Shown: positions 1 through 14,657 of the stretch, piece after piece
How positions within the stretch are numbered: position 1 is the first letter of the stretch
Layout: every line of letters begins with the position of its first letter
Assembly (NCBI RefSeq): GCF_027595985.1
Contig: NC_073302.1
Location: forward strand, 404,424,503 to 404,488,502
DNA length: 64,000 nt
Direction of reading: 5' to 3'
Origin: Sorex araneus
Taxonomy: Eukaryota > Chordata > Mammalia > Eulipotyphla > Soricidae
The notes under the pieces: generated by a model
What the model was told of the DNA's origin: nothing
The model's database searches: none
The model's input: the letters and a program-made list of their open reading frames with translations, nothing else
Program-made: the position numbers and the translations under genes

Positions 1-4
1 TCAG
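1..4 (+). CDS. KMT2E: Possible last 4 bases of the preceding KMT2E exon
   Basis: The window opens TCAG followed by GTACATG. A CAG end followed by a GT donor is exactly what is expected for the exon before the EPDFI exon, which begins in phase 0 and should follow a Gln codon. Only four bases are visible, so this is a weak call. Confidence 0.4.
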
Positions 5-749
5 GTACATGCTCTGATTCTTGATGACAAAAGTTTTTTTTAAAGGTCTCTTAAATTGTCTTTGTTTTGTAAAATATTTTTTAAAATTAAGTTCACTAAT
101 TAGGCTATATAATGAATTACTGATAAGTACTGATTCTGTGAAAATTCACAACTTATTATTTTTAATATTTGTTACACAATCAAGAAACAGCTCAAGCCAG
201 CAAAATATAGCATTTTTCTAAGAATGGGTAATTTGAAAAGTCAATTTTCCTTATGTTTATATAATGCTGTAAGTCACAAAACTTCCTTTAGCAATTGGGA
301 AATAAGCTAATTTTATAGAGGGTGGCAGATAAGATTTTTGACAGAAAATTAACATCTAAGGTAACTTGGGGTAAAGTTTGGTAATACTTCTATATCTATA
401 CTTTATTATATGCCTTAAGTTTTCAATTGAGGGGTTAGGTAGATAGCTCAATGCAAAAAACAAAAACAAATTTAAATTGTTTTTCCAGAATAGTTTATTG
501 AAAATAACGTTTAGGAACACCTTCTCCAGGGGAAGGCCTTACACTTGGCCAGCCCTGTTTTATCTCAGTCACCTCAACTATGGTTGGTTGTCCAAGCACC
601 ACTGTGACCCAAAACCCAAAATATGTTGAAACATTTATTGGATTCTTGATATTTAAAGAATATGGTTTTGTGAAATTTGGAGAATATAAATGGCTATACT
701 CACAAGAATATCCTTGTTCTTGTGCTTTAAGAATATTAAGATGTATTTG

Positions 750-901
750 ATATGCCAAAAACAGTAACAGTAACAATAACGTGCTCTTCGTGTTCCTGGA
801 ATGAGCAGATGCTGTTTGGCTGCACTGGCGCGAGACAGGGATGAATGAAAATGTTACTGGTGCCCACTCAAGCAAACGATGAATGGGATGATAGTGATAG
901 C
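750..901 (+). repeat. SINE second-body fragment
   Basis: TTTGATATGCCAAAAACAGT at the left and an AATGGGATGATAGTGAT-like right end match the body seen at 3760-3898, 27258-27425 and 43872-44132. The middle is diverged. Confidence 0.6.
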
Positions 902-930
902 AATTAAAAGAACAAAAAACAGGGCTGGAG

Positions 931-1112
931 GGGCTGGAGTAATAGCACAGCGGGTAGGGCGTTTGCCTTGCATGCAGCCGACCCGGATTCGAATCCCAGC
1001 ATCCCATATGGTCCCCCCTCCCCCCAGCATCGCCAGGAGCAATTCCTGAGTGCATGAGCCAGGAGTAACCCCTGTGCATCGCTGGGTGTGCCCTCTCCCT
1101 ACCCCCAATAAA
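931..1112 (+). repeat. SOR-type SINE, sense
   Basis: It has GGGCTGGAGTAATAGCACAG, CGGGTAGGGCGTTTGCCTTG and B-box-like GGATTCGAATCC, then the body CATCCCATATGGTCC ... GGAGTAACCCCTGTGCATCG. Near full length. Confidence 0.9.
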
Positions 1113-1240
1113 CATACTTTAAAAAGTAAAATTATTTTGATAATTTAAAATCTTCCTGAATGAGGTTTTAAACTTTGCAAATACAAGTAGAATTGTAATT
1201 TTGGAATGCTTAGTAACGTTGAAAGGCAGATTTATAATAG

Positions 1241-1453
<213 letters not shown>

Positions 1454-2675
1454 TGAGGGATTACAAACTGTTCTTTGTAGTTAGTAAGCATTCTGTGCCA
1501 CTGGATTTTGGGCTTTGTCAATATTATTCACGTTAACTTCAATTTCTCTCCTGTATTTTTACTATGTTAAATAGAAATTTTAGATTGCATTTAAAATCAC
1601 ATTGTATTTAAAATTATTTAGGAAATTTTAAGTTTCTACTTCAAAACTTAATAAATTTTAATTATAGAATTTCTGTTCTAAATGTCTTTCATTAGCTAAA
1701 TGTATCCTTTCTCTTCATGATTTAATGTAAAAATGGAATTTTAAAGCTTATAGTAAAATCAAATAAATCATCTTGCAAAACAAAAAAATAACTTATTTTG
1801 GTAGCTACTATTCCTGTATTCATACTAATAACATAAGGTTTTTCATGAAAATGAATTTAGGATTGATATTCCCTGTGCTGCCAGGGGTGGAGGTCTTCTG
1901 ACCCATGTAAAGCCAGGGATTGACCCTATAACTTATCTCCCTGGCATGTGGGACAATATACTTTCTTAAAAATCTAAAGTAATTTTTCAGTAAATGTAAT
2001 ATTTAGGCCAGTTAAAAACAAGGTTTGAAAATGACTTGAATCACTAACAAATGATCTCATCTCAGAAATGACTTTCCTCACTGCCTCTATTTTATATCTT
2101 CTTATTTTTAACAATTTTTATGCTGTCTTCCACCAATATCAGGTATAAGGTATTTGAAATATGATCACTGTAAGGCATATGTCATTTGTTTTAATCCCTT
2201 GATAGTTATTCATTTGATAATGATTCATTTTTGTTCATACTTGGAATTTGAGAAAAACTGCTGTGATGGAATAAAAAGGAAAAAATAGTTCTACCTAAAG
2301 AAATTACTTTGAGGTCCAAGAGATAATACAGGCTTGCTGCTGACCCTAGGTTTGATTCCTAGCACCCCTGATGATCCCCAGCACAGATGGGTATGGCCTC
2401 AAACCTCCCAAATTTATTAGAAATTAAAATTTATCATGAAGTTCTAAACTAAGGCTGTTTTAACTTGATTTTCAGTATTTATTGGCCAGTTAATTGCTGC
2501 ATCCTTGCATTTGTACTAATTTTGCAGTAGTTTTTAGGGGGAAAAAGGAGACCTCCTGTGTCTGTGGGAGCATACTTCACAAGTTGCTTTAGGGGATGTT
2601 AACAATCTTAGATTTAGATGCTTGTTCTACAATGCATGCACAATAATTTTATTCAGATCACAGTGTCGAAGTGAA

Positions 2676-2815
2676 GGGGCTGGGGCACATTGTGTCAGGT
2701 AGGGTGCTTGTTTTTGCACTTGGCCAAATTCAGTCCCCCATTTGATCTCCAGCACCCCATATAGTCCTCTCAGCAGTGTTGTATGTAGCACCAAATCCTA
2801 CCCCCTGCCCGAAAA
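2676..2815 (+). repeat. Degenerate SOR-type SINE, sense
   Basis: GGGGCTGGGGCACATTGTGT, then CAGGTAGGGTGCTTG and CAGCACCCCATATAGTCC keep the SINE order with many substitutions. Confidence 0.7.
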
Positions 2816-3695
2816 TCCCCCAATATTATTTTGTATCAATGTTCAGAAAGTTAGTGGAATTTAGAATAGACCCAATCCTGAATCACTTTTGTTAGTGTTA
2901 AGCAATGTGAAACTTTGAATAGACAGAAAAATTTACTTTGGGATCAAACTTTTCATTTGATTTTGCCTAATAGTGTGGTGTATTACTATGCCAACAAGGT
3001 AGCTGAATAGCTCAAGTAAATATTTCATAATAAAGTGTGGAAAAAGTATAATCTTGTGTAGTATTTTAAAGGAATAGGAAATGGTTAAAAATGTTTGGCT
3101 TAACACAGTTTGATCTCTACTATCACATGGTTCCCCAGCACCTCCAGTTATAGCCACTGAACAATGCTAGGCGTGGTTAAAAACAAAAATATTCAGCTTC
3201 TTAGCTTGCATTTCTAACAGTCATTGCAGTATCTTACTGGCACATTCACTCCAGTGTTTCTATTATAGAAATTTTGGTTCTCCTAAAATTAAAAAATATG
3301 CATCCTGGAACTCAAGCAGTTGGTCTAAATTTTGTACTACTCCAATGTATTATTTCTTTGTGAGTACCAAAATATTTGATTTGAAAAACTTTTATTTTAC
3401 CTTGTTTTTATTGAATAGGTTATTAGAAATAGGTTATCATAAAGCTCCTAAAAAAAGACAGATTTTAAATCATGGATATAATGGAGACACTAGTTTTCAA
3501 GTATATTTATGAGATTAGGATTCATCAGGTGTACTTATCAAGTCTCCTCTAAAATACACTCTGGCTTGAACCATATAAAGTTCACTTTAGCTTATACAAA
3601 TAGCAATTTCATGCTCCACATTATAATTATCATTCTGCTTAGTTTCCAAAATTTGCAATAATAAAATTTTTAGTTTTCCTTTACTAAACTTAGTA

Positions 3696-3898
3696 GGGCT
3701 GGAGCGACAGCACAGCGGAAGGGCATTCGCCTTTCATGCAGCCAACCCATGTTGATTGCTCTGTCCCTCTCAGAGAGCACAGCAAGCTACCCATGGTGTA
3801 TTTGATATGCAAAAGCAGTAACAATAAGTCTCACAATGAGAGACATTACTGGTGTCCACTCAAACAAATCGATGAGCAATGGGATGACAGTGATTAAA
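3696..3898 (+). repeat. Composite SINE: tRNA-like head joined to a second body
   Basis: The head GGGCTGGAGCGACAGCACAG is followed not by the usual 3' half but by CTCTCAGAGAGCACAGCAAG, GATATGC, ACTGGTGTCCACTC and CGATGAGCAATGGGATGACA. This second body recurs elsewhere in the window on both strands. Confidence 0.8.
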
Positions 3899-3921
3899 CT
3901 GAGTATTAAAAAGTAAACACT

Positions 3922-4058
3922 GGGGACTGCAGAAAAAGTACAGTGGATAAGGTGCTTGCCTCACATGTGGCTGACCTGGATTCGATTCCCCAGCACTTCC
4001 AGGAGTAAGCCCTAAACAAATCTTGGTGTGCCACCATCTCCCCCCTCCCCCACCCCAA
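3922..4058 (+). repeat. SOR-type SINE, sense
   Basis: CAGTGGATAAGGTGCTTGCC, GATTCGATTCCCCAGCAC and CCAGGAGTAAGCCCTAAAC; moderately diverged and short in the middle. Confidence 0.75.
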
Positions 4059-5590
4059 ATGTATCAACACTGACAAAGGATTTAATACAAATAAAATGGC
4101 ATAGTGATTGAGGTCTTAATCACATTAGCTCAGGCTATAGTCTGTACTCATTGGATTCCAAATTAAAAGGGAATATATTGTAAGCTGGTAACAGTGGAAT
4201 ATAAAGAATTGTTTACTAACATTATATTGAGTAGTTATGAGACCCATTTTCAGAAACTAAGCCCAGGAGTTCCAAAGTTACACTTATCTCAAGACTTCCC
4301 ATCTTCATTTCAAACTACATATTCTGGCCTTAATGATTTTTTTCCTTCTCAGATACTGCAGCCAAAACAAACTTCTGATTTCTTGTTTTTGTGGGGGAAG
4401 GGCCTACAGGTGATTATCAGGCTTGTGGTTCAATGTGATTGCCAGGGTGTGTATTTGAATGTTGGTTCCAAAATACATGTGTGATGGGCCCTGCACGAAG
4501 CCAGCCCTCAAACAGGTTTAGTTCTAAGCACTGCTGGATGTGACCCAAGGGGGAAAAAAGGGGAAAGGAAGACATTTTCAGCAGAGGCATTTTTACAAAA
4601 AATAATTACAGTGCAGCAAAAATGATAAAGGATATAGCAATCTGATAGCATATAGCCAGGGTCATCAGAGAACTAGGCAGTAAGTTTGATGGGATTTGTG
4701 CGCAGAGATTTAAACAGGATAAGGGCTGGATCGAGAACTAAGCATGCAGCTAGTCCCTGTTCAATCCCTGGCACTGCAAGCATTTCTGGAAGACACCCCT
4801 TAGCATAGAGCCACATATGTCCCCCACACCAGAAAATATAATTACAAGTTAGCTCTGTGACTAAATTATATGGAATTGATTCTATTTCCCTAGGGGTCTC
4901 ATCTGGAGGCAATTCAAATGTGGTTTAGCTGGAATTACAATCTGGTCCTCTAGCAAAGTAACAGAGGGATATAGTGAGATAGTGTAGATCCTAAGAAATA
5001 TTCAGATTCCAAGAAAGATTCTTAAGCAATCAATTTCTGATTTTAGCTTACTCAAATCACTCTGGTCAGGACAGAAAATAATTCTCTTCTCCTAATAGAG
5101 ATGGTAACTGATAATTTTTTCTTTACAGTGGGTTGGAATTGAGAGACTGTCCAATTAAGCCTTGGTAGTTCAAATACAGTAGGTTGTTTACACAATACTC
5201 ATTGGATTCCAAAATCAGGGAACTATTTAGAACGCATTCACCCCTCCAGCCTACATGATAGCTGAGGTGACTTTTCAGGTAAAGAGTGTTGGTAGGGAAT
5301 TAGAAATTGTATACTGGGAAATTCACCTTATTATGAGATGTAAAGAACACTCAACTGAAATATAAGCCTTCAAAAGACTTAAATGAAAAATGTTTGCTTT
5401 TCTCCTTTATACATCTACTTGAGAACTGCATGAAAAAATCTTTTGTATTTTTGAAAATAGTTTGTCATGAGCTTACAGAAATATTTACTTGGAATAGTTC
5501 TGGTAGTTGATAAATTAGTCAGACTGTTTAAAATGAAGTCCAACAAGGTGTTCAGGTCTTTACATTTATAAGGGTAAAAGTTTGAGAAAC

Positions 5591-5755
5591 GGGCTGAAGA
5601 AAGTAAAACTGGTAGGGCCCTTGCTTTACATGCAGCCGACTAAGGTTCAGTCACTGGCATCCCATATATCCCTCCAAGCCCATGAGGAGTGATTCCTGTA
5701 CAGAGCCAGGAGTAACCTGAGCACTGCAGGATGTGGCCCAAGAATCAAAACAAAA
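5591..5755 (+). repeat. SOR-type SINE, sense
   Basis: GGGCTGAAGAAAGTAAAACT, GCCCTTGCTTTACATGCAGC, CATCCCATATATCCC and AGAGCCAGGAGTAACC. Confidence 0.8.
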
Positions 5756-6118
5756 AAGAAATTTGAGGAATAAAGATAGCTTGCTAGGATGAAATCCTTG
5801 AATGTTCCTTTCCTTTAAAGACAAATTTAAAGGGCTGGTACAGGGGATATGCAGATGACCCTGGTTTGGTACGGAGGACCACAACTTAAAAATATTTTTA
5901 AAACATAAAGCTTTAAAAGACTGAGTGGTAGATACATTCCTTGCATGAATGAGGCCCTGGATTAATCAGTTGCACTGGAGGAAAATAAAGATGAGGCAAG
6001 ATTTTTATGTGATTATTCTATCAAGGTAGGAAGAGCCACTTCTAGCAAGGAAAAATGGAACATGTCACTCGACGTTTTCATTCTATGTTCTCAATTTTCT
6101 TTTCTTTTCTTTTATGTG

Positions 6119-6237
6119 CCATATCCAACAGTGCTCAGGCGTTTGCTACTGGCTCTGCACACAGGAATCACTCCTTTGGGCTTGGGTGACCATATGGGAT
6201 GCTGGGAATTGAACCCAGGTTGGCTGTGGGTTCAAAG
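6119..6237 (-). repeat. SOR-type SINE, antisense, partial
   Basis: Reverse order of the body: GTGCTCAGGCGTTTGCTACT, GGAATCACTCCTT, GACCATATGGGATGCTGGGA and ATTGAACCCAGG. Confidence 0.8.
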
Positions 6238-6770
6238 CCTGTTCTCAATTCTTAATACTAAGCAAATTTCCCTCTGAAGCTGTCACAAATTATAGTTATT
6301 TTAACTCAGTTTTTAATTATCAGGTACATTTTTCTACTAATTGGGATGTACTGGAATGATTTGTTCAGTTTCTCTTTTCAGTTTTATCTCCATTTCTAAT
6401 TCTGTTCTTCATTGTGTAAATCCTTGAGCCATGGGGACCACAGATTATTTTTCATTTGCTGAATAGGAATCTTAAGAGCCCCCCAGTTTCTTTCAAGTAT
6501 AAATTTATTTGACTTTAAGTAAATCTGTGTTTAAGATGTATGTTTACTTTGAAACACAAAATTGGTACAGAAATTCTCAATATCCACTTAAGTGATTAAA
6601 TCTTATAAAGGGGCAGTATTCAGAAGACTTGTTCAGAAGACAGTATATACAGTAAATGTGACTAATAGTTCGGCACTTAGGCACAGGACTGAGTGATCCC
6701 TTAGGACAGAGTCATGAGTAAGCCCCAAGCACCATTAGGTTCAGTTTAAAAACAAAAAACAAATCCAAAG

Positions 6771-6925
6771 GGGTTGGAGAGATAATGCAGGTGGTAGGGC
6801 ACTTGCCTTGCACAGAGCCAATCTTGGGGTTAATCTCTGGTATCACATTACATCTCCTGAGTGATTCCTGAGTGCAGATCTAGGAGTAAGCCCTGAACAA
6901 AGCTCTGTGCAACTTTGCCCAAACA
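6771..6925 (+). repeat. SOR-type SINE, sense
   Basis: GGGGTTGGAGAGATAATGCA, GGGCACTTGCCTTGCACAGA and GAGTGATTCCTGAGTGCAGA. Confidence 0.8.
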
Positions 6926-7334
6926 ACAGCTTAGCACATAATAATTCAGTATGTCAAAAGCTGATGTAGTTTTCCTAAAAGGCAGTCTTCTGATTTTACC
7001 AGGTTCTGTCAGTTGCCCAAATCACAGTTGGTGAAGTGATCTTGAGATGTGAGTCGTCACTGGCTTGAAGACTCATGGCCTTAAATAGTGTTTTAACACG
7101 GCATATCTAAACTACGTCAAGACAGATGTTAAGCATCTTTGAAAATTTGCTAGAGTCAATTGGGACTAATTTCTGAAATCCGCTATGCAATCAATTGTAA
7201 TGAGGATGTATTTGTCAGTGTATTAGATGCAATGGTGAATATAAAAGCATAGTAACAAATAAGAAATATTTTACAAGTAGCTATTCAACGACTTTTTCCC
7301 TCCAGGTAGAAAATCAAAGTCACATTTTAATTCC

Positions 7335-7512
7335 TAGGGAGCAAAGAGATAGTACAGTGGGAAATGCACTTGCCTTGCGTGCAGCCCACCTGGGTTTGGT
7401 CCCTGGCATCCTATCTGGTACACCGGGCACCACTAGGAGTAATTCCTGAGGACAAAGCCAGGAGTAACCCCTGAGCATTGCCAGATGTGGACCAAAATCA
7501 AACAAAAAAGCA
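7335..7512 (+). repeat. SOR-type SINE, sense, near full length
   Basis: GAGATAGTACAGTGGGAAAT, CTTGCCTTGCGTGCAGCCCA, AGGAGTAATTCCTGAGGACA and AGGAGTAACCCCTGAGCATT, with an A-rich tail. Confidence 0.88.
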
Positions 7513-7835
7513 CATATTCCTAGCATTTGTATGTTCTAAGATGAAGTGTGGTTAAAACCATTATGATAAGTTCTTTTCATTTAATAGTTATACAGAATGT
7601 AGGAAGTGTTATGCTTTTTGTTTATAGATAGTATGTCCGGTTACTGATAGGAAACAAGGAGCTAGAAAACTTGAATGATAACTATGGCTCCACCTTTGAG
7701 TTTATTAGTACACACAAACTTTGGTTTCTTTAGTGTAGGATAAGATTATGAATTAAGATAAATTATGAATCATCTGAAAGAGCGTTTGACAGTTGTGTTA
7801 CTTGAGTAGGGAAAGTAGTGAATTCAGATTTTTAG

Positions 7836-7972
7836 CGGGGCTTACTCCTAGTTCTACACTCAGGGATCACTCCTTGGGCTTGGGGATCATATGCAGCGCT
7901 GTTGATCAAACCCAGTTGATCATGTGCAAGGCAAGCGCCTACCTGCTGTGCTATATCTCTACAGCCTCAGAT
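7836..7972 (-). repeat. SOR-type SINE, antisense
   Basis: GGGCTTACTCCTAGTTCTAC ... AGGCAAGCGCCTACCTGCTG then TGCTATATCTCTACAGCC, the reverse complement of the SINE head. Confidence 0.8.
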
Positions 7973-8153
7973 CGATAATATGCTATTGTAATAGTTTATA
8001 TTATTATATTAATATGTAAAATTATTTGATTATAATTAAATTTGAGTTTTTACATCAAATAATTTTATGACATTCCCACCATCCAAAACACATGAATATA
8101 AAACCATGTCACCATCTGAGACAAGTAAATATGGAACTCTGTTAAAATCCTTT

Positions 8154-8325
8154 CTGGTCAGAGCGATAGTACAGCAGGTAGGGTGTTAGCCTTACATGCA
8201 TCCGACCCAGATTTGATCCTTGGCATCCCTCAAGGACTGCCAGGAGTAATTCCTGAGTGCAGAGCCAAGAGTAACCCCTGAGCAATGCCAGGTGTGGCCC
8301 CCAAACCAAAAACCAAAGTAAACAA
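8154..8325 (+). repeat. SOR-type SINE, sense, near full length
   Basis: AGAGCGATAGTACAGCAGGT, TTACATGCATCCGACCCAGA, AGGAGTAATTCCTGAGTGCA and AGTAACCCCTGAGCAATGCC. Confidence 0.88.
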
Positions 8326-8449
8326 ACCCAGAGAGAGAGGAGTTATATTGGCAGGGGGTGAGGGGGAGGGAGAGTCTAGAAGTAAGCTTTATCACTTCCA
8401 GTTCCATTTAAAAAATATTGCTATACTAGTTTTTGATCACCAGTCCCAT

Positions 8450-8545
8450 AAAATGCAGAGGTAAGTCCATGGACAAGTAATCTTACCTCTCGACCCCAGT
8501 TTCCTTACCTGCAAAATAAGAATGGCAAGGGTAACACATTTTATA
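8450..8545 (+). repeat. MIR fragment, sense
   Basis: The core GGACAAGTAATCTTACCTCT followed by CAGTTTCCTTACCTGCAAAA matches the MIR core and the conserved end (AGTTTCCTCATCTGTAAAAT in the consensus). Old and partial. Confidence 0.6.
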
Positions 8546-8649
8546 AGTGGCATGTCTGCAGTATGTCAATTCGTTGTGACTGAACAAACTCAGAACTATT
8601 CTTTAAGAGTCATTTTGAAGATACATGAATTTATGAACAAGCATATATG

Positions 8650-8790
8650 AGGGCTGGATAAAAGAGTACAGGGCTATTGCCTTGCATATGGATGAACCCA
8701 TTTTGATCCCTAGTGAGCTCACCTTGAGCGAGCTCTGAGCACTAACAGGTGTGCCCTGCCCCCTCCCTCCCTCAAATTTGTGTGAAAAAA
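8650..8790 (+). repeat. SOR-type SINE, sense, short
   Basis: AGGGCTGGATAAAAGAGTAC, CTATTGCCTTGCATATGGAT and TTTTGATCCCTAG; shortened in the 3' body. Confidence 0.7.
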
Positions 8791-9269
8791 ATAAAATCCA
8801 AGAGTGAAGCACTAGTTTTGAGTGTAGATGTCTTGATGCTTGAATCTCTGCTAATTACTGGAACAAAGCTCCACTGTTGAGTAAGCCATTCAGCTAGACC
8901 TTGAGTTTCTGATCTTTCTTTCTTTCTTCCCCACATCGATGACAAATAAAGGAAGAAAGACAAATGGATCTGATCCTCAGGACCTGGTTCTTTTCATTTG
9001 GAGAACTGGACAGTTGATGGACGTGATTCCTGATTCTTGTTGAAACTGAAGCATTTGCCAGGCCCACTGGTCAAGGCTCTGGGTCTTGCTTTTAATATTC
9101 TCTCTCCAAAGAGAGCTAATGTTGTTCAAAGGAACTCTTGCTGTTCCTCAGTCCCTGCCTTGAACTGTCAGTGTAAGACAGGAAGAGCAGAAGGTAGAGG
9201 AATGCCTGTAAGGAGGGCATGAGAGCTAAAGTAGAAATAATAAGTAAAATGGAATACATACCATTTTCC

Positions 9270-9425
9270 AAGTACTGTTGGAAAACTTCACAGATATTTT
9301 CTGTTTGAACTCAATAACAAATCAGTGGAGTGTAAGTATTATCACCCACATTTTATGAGTCTCAAAAAGGTTATAAACTAGGCTGTCATGTAGAATGATT
9401 TGGGAGAGTCATGATTAAAACCAGG
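9270..9425 (-). repeat. Probable MIR-class relic, antisense
   Basis: AAGTATTATCACCCACATTT ... AACCAGGACTTC follows the order of a reversed MIR (TATTATCCCCATTTTACAGA ... AGCCAGGATTCGAAC) but is strongly diverged. Confidence 0.45.
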
Positions 9426-9779
9426 ACTTCACCCCTTAAAACAATATATTTGTTTCGTAAGTTCATATGAATTTATCCCTTTCAGTATATCATTGTCATA
9501 GAATCTTGGGGGTGGATAAGAAAGAAAGATTTCAGTTTAATAAAACCTAAAGGGGCCTTTTGAGATTTCTATATGCTAGTTTATCAATGACAAACATCCA
9601 AGTATTTGATTTGTAATGACCAGACTACCAACATATTGGAATAAAGTGATCAAATGAATATAAATGTCTTCCCATACAAGTTTTTGCTAACGTTTTTATA
9701 AAATTTGCCATGAAAATGTGGATTTTGAATGTCAAAACAGAACAATAATATTGTGTCACTTACAATTTGAATTTCATAG

Positions 9780-9953
<174 letters not shown>

Positions 9954-10207
9954 TAAACATTTAGTAGTAATATTGCTACACATGATTTAACTACAGGTAC
10001 AAATTATTTTTATTTTTGTTAATACTTAATTTATCTCATGATAAGGACTCCACTTGATTTCCGTATTAGAGTAAGAAAAATAATGTCGATTTTGTTTAAA
10101 TCAGAATCGAACATATGGGAACAGTTAGATTTAAAGCAATTATAGATTTCACCTTTGCACTGTATATAAACACAGTATCTAACGCTTCGTTCTGCTGTTT
10201 TGATTAG

Positions 10208-12492
<2,285 letters not shown>

Positions 12493-12747
12493 CACTTGGT
12501 CAATGAATGGTTAAATGAGAAGAATGAGAAGACAGGAAAATCTTCAGATAGCCTTTCAGAAAGGCCTCTGCGCATAACTACAGATCCTGAAGTGTTAGCT
12601 ACACAGCTCAATTCTTTACCAGGCCTCACTTACAGTCCCCACGTATACTCTACTCCTAAGCATTATATTAGATTTACTTCACCATTCCTTTCTGAAAAAA
12701 GGAGGAGGAAGGAACCTACTGAAAACATTTCTGGCTCGTGCAAGAAG
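12493..12747 (+). CDS. KMT2E: KMT2E coding exon w4 (85 codons)
   Basis: It reads [20 protein letters not shown] ... [28 protein letters not shown] ... SCKK, a highly conserved KMT2E segment with a basic cluster. Acceptor TTTCTCTAG, donor AAG|GTAAAC, phase 0-0. The frame stays open through the following 147-nt intron (see findings). Confidence 0.96.
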
Positions 12748-12894
12748 GTAAACTTTCCTTTGAATATATTAGGCCGAAGCAAATACCAATCTCACTCCTT
12801 TATACCATTTCTAGTAATAAAATGTTTTGGGAGCCAGGTCTGTATTTATGGGCTACAGCTACAAATTTGTTTCTATTCTTTTCATATATTTCAG
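12748..12894 (+). other. Short KMT2E intron of 147 nt, open in frame
   Basis: Donor GTAAAC, acceptor TATTTCAG. The length is a multiple of three and it contains no in-frame stop, so a retained form would insert 49 hydrophobic and aromatic-rich residues. Confidence 0.85.
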
Positions 12895-13039
12895 CGATGG
12901 TTGAAACAAGCTCTAGAAGAGGAAAACTCAACAGTTCTACATAGATTTAATTCATCTTGCCAAGAAAGATCCAGAAGTCCTACAGTCAATGGTGAAAATC
13001 AAAGCCCACTATTACTAAATGATAGCTGTTCCCTTCCAG
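12895..13039 (+). CDS. KMT2E: KMT2E coding exon w5 (48 codons + 1 base)
   Basis: [20 protein letters not shown] then [16 protein letters not shown] ... SCSLP. It ends in phase 1 (G of the Asp codon completed by the next exon). Donor CCAG|GTAGAA. Confidence 0.95.
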
Positions 13040-13289
13040 GTAGAATTTTTTTCATTACTATTTCAGCATAAAGAATTGGCATGATGAATATGCTTTATAA
13101 AAACAGCATATTATAAGTATAGGTGCATTGTTAAGATAGATAGTACCTATGTTACAATTTTTCTATTTTAAATGTGGGAAAGCACATAGTTAAAACCCTT
13201 CTTTAAATTTTAATCTTTTCCCAGACTACATACTCTTGGGATAGTGGAAGTGGCATGTAATTGAGAGTTAATAGTCATCAGTGTACCAG

Positions 13290-13469
13290 TGTGCTTTTTT
13301 TTTCTTTTTGAGTCAAACCTGGGGAGGCACAGGGGTTACTCCTGGCTCATGCACTCAGGAATTACTCCTGTTGGTGCTCGGGGGACCATATGGGATGTTG
13401 GGAATCGAACCCAGGTAACCTCATGCAAGTCAAACACCCTACCTGCCATGCTATCGCTCCAGCCCCCAC
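13290..13469 (-). repeat. SOR-type SINE, antisense, near full length
   Basis: It starts with a T-rich run (reversed A tail), then GGGGTTACTCCTGGCTCATG, GGACCATATGGGATGTTGGG, AATCGAACCCAGG and GCTATCGCTCCAGCCCC. Confidence 0.9.
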
Positions 13470-13745
13470 GGTGTGTTATTGCCAGTGGGAATATAGGTTT
13501 GAAATGCAATATTTTCAACTTAATATTATCTATATGGAAATAACCTCATTGGTAATTGAGGAAGATCAGTATTTTCTGTATCTAACTTTCTGAATGAAAA
13601 CCTTCATTTTAGTACTATGTATATTGGGGTATGTGACTGTATTTTTCTCCTAGGTTTAGCTTTGGAGGCTACCTTTTAGGAATCTGGTTGTAATTATGAC
13701 CTGTACTTGTCATGATTTCCTAGATACCCATAGATAGGCTTTGTT

Positions 13746-13845
13746 TTGGGGGCCACACTCAGTGGTACTTAGGACTAATCCCGGCAGTGCTGGTAATTGA
13801 ACCTTCGGGAAAGCATGTATTTTGGGCCCCTGAACTATTTCCCTG
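13746..13845 (-). repeat. SOR-type SINE, antisense, old
   Basis: TTTGGGGGCCACACTCAGTG ... GTGCTGGTAATTGAACCTTC ... TGGGCCCCTGAAC; only the outline is preserved. Confidence 0.6.
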
Positions 13846-13954
13846 CCTGTTAATTTTAGTTTTGGTGTGAAGGTCATTGTAATTGATTACTGTTGATATT
13901 TCAATTCTTCCAAAAACAGAGTATTGTAAGTACCAGCTTTCTAATTTCTTGTAA

Positions 13955-14239
<285 letters not shown>

Positions 14240-14488
14240 TAAAAAAGTCTGAACTCATGGGGATGAGATTTAATAGCTTTTCTCTCTTCTTTAACAATTC
14301 ATGTACAAAAAACTTGAAATATGAACTTATGAAAAAAATTTAGTCATTCACCCTATATTGATATATACAGTAAGACTAAATGATCATATTTTGAATTGAC
14401 TTTAAAGCATCTTAGTGTACTGATCATGTTAAGTTTTTAAATTTCATGGACCGATTTTAATTTTCAATTCTAATTATTTTTTATGTAG

Positions 14489-14545
14489 AATATTTCATCC
14501 CCAGAAAGCTCTCCAGAAATTAAGAGACGCACTTATAGTCAAGAG
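14489..14545 (+). CDS. KMT2E: KMT2E coding exon w7 (19 codons)
   Basis: NISSPESSPEIKRRTYSQE, phase 0-0. Acceptor TTTATGTAG, donor GAG|GTAAGG. A small in-frame exon followed by an intron of only 112 nt. Confidence 0.95.
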
Positions 14546-14657
14546 GTAAGGAGTTATTCAAAAAGGTCTTTTTTCTATCAGTTTTGCTTTAATTATTGAT
14601 TATTAAAAAGATTCAATATGTGGTTGTGTAATTTTTCTTTTTTAATCCTATAAACAG

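Noticed and set aside
495-1115. 206-codon antisense open frame
   Set aside because: Its start lies in a reversed SINE (MHRGYSWLMHSG and GCWDSNPGR are typical SINE translations) and the rest is unrecognised; the KMT2E intron context argues for chance.
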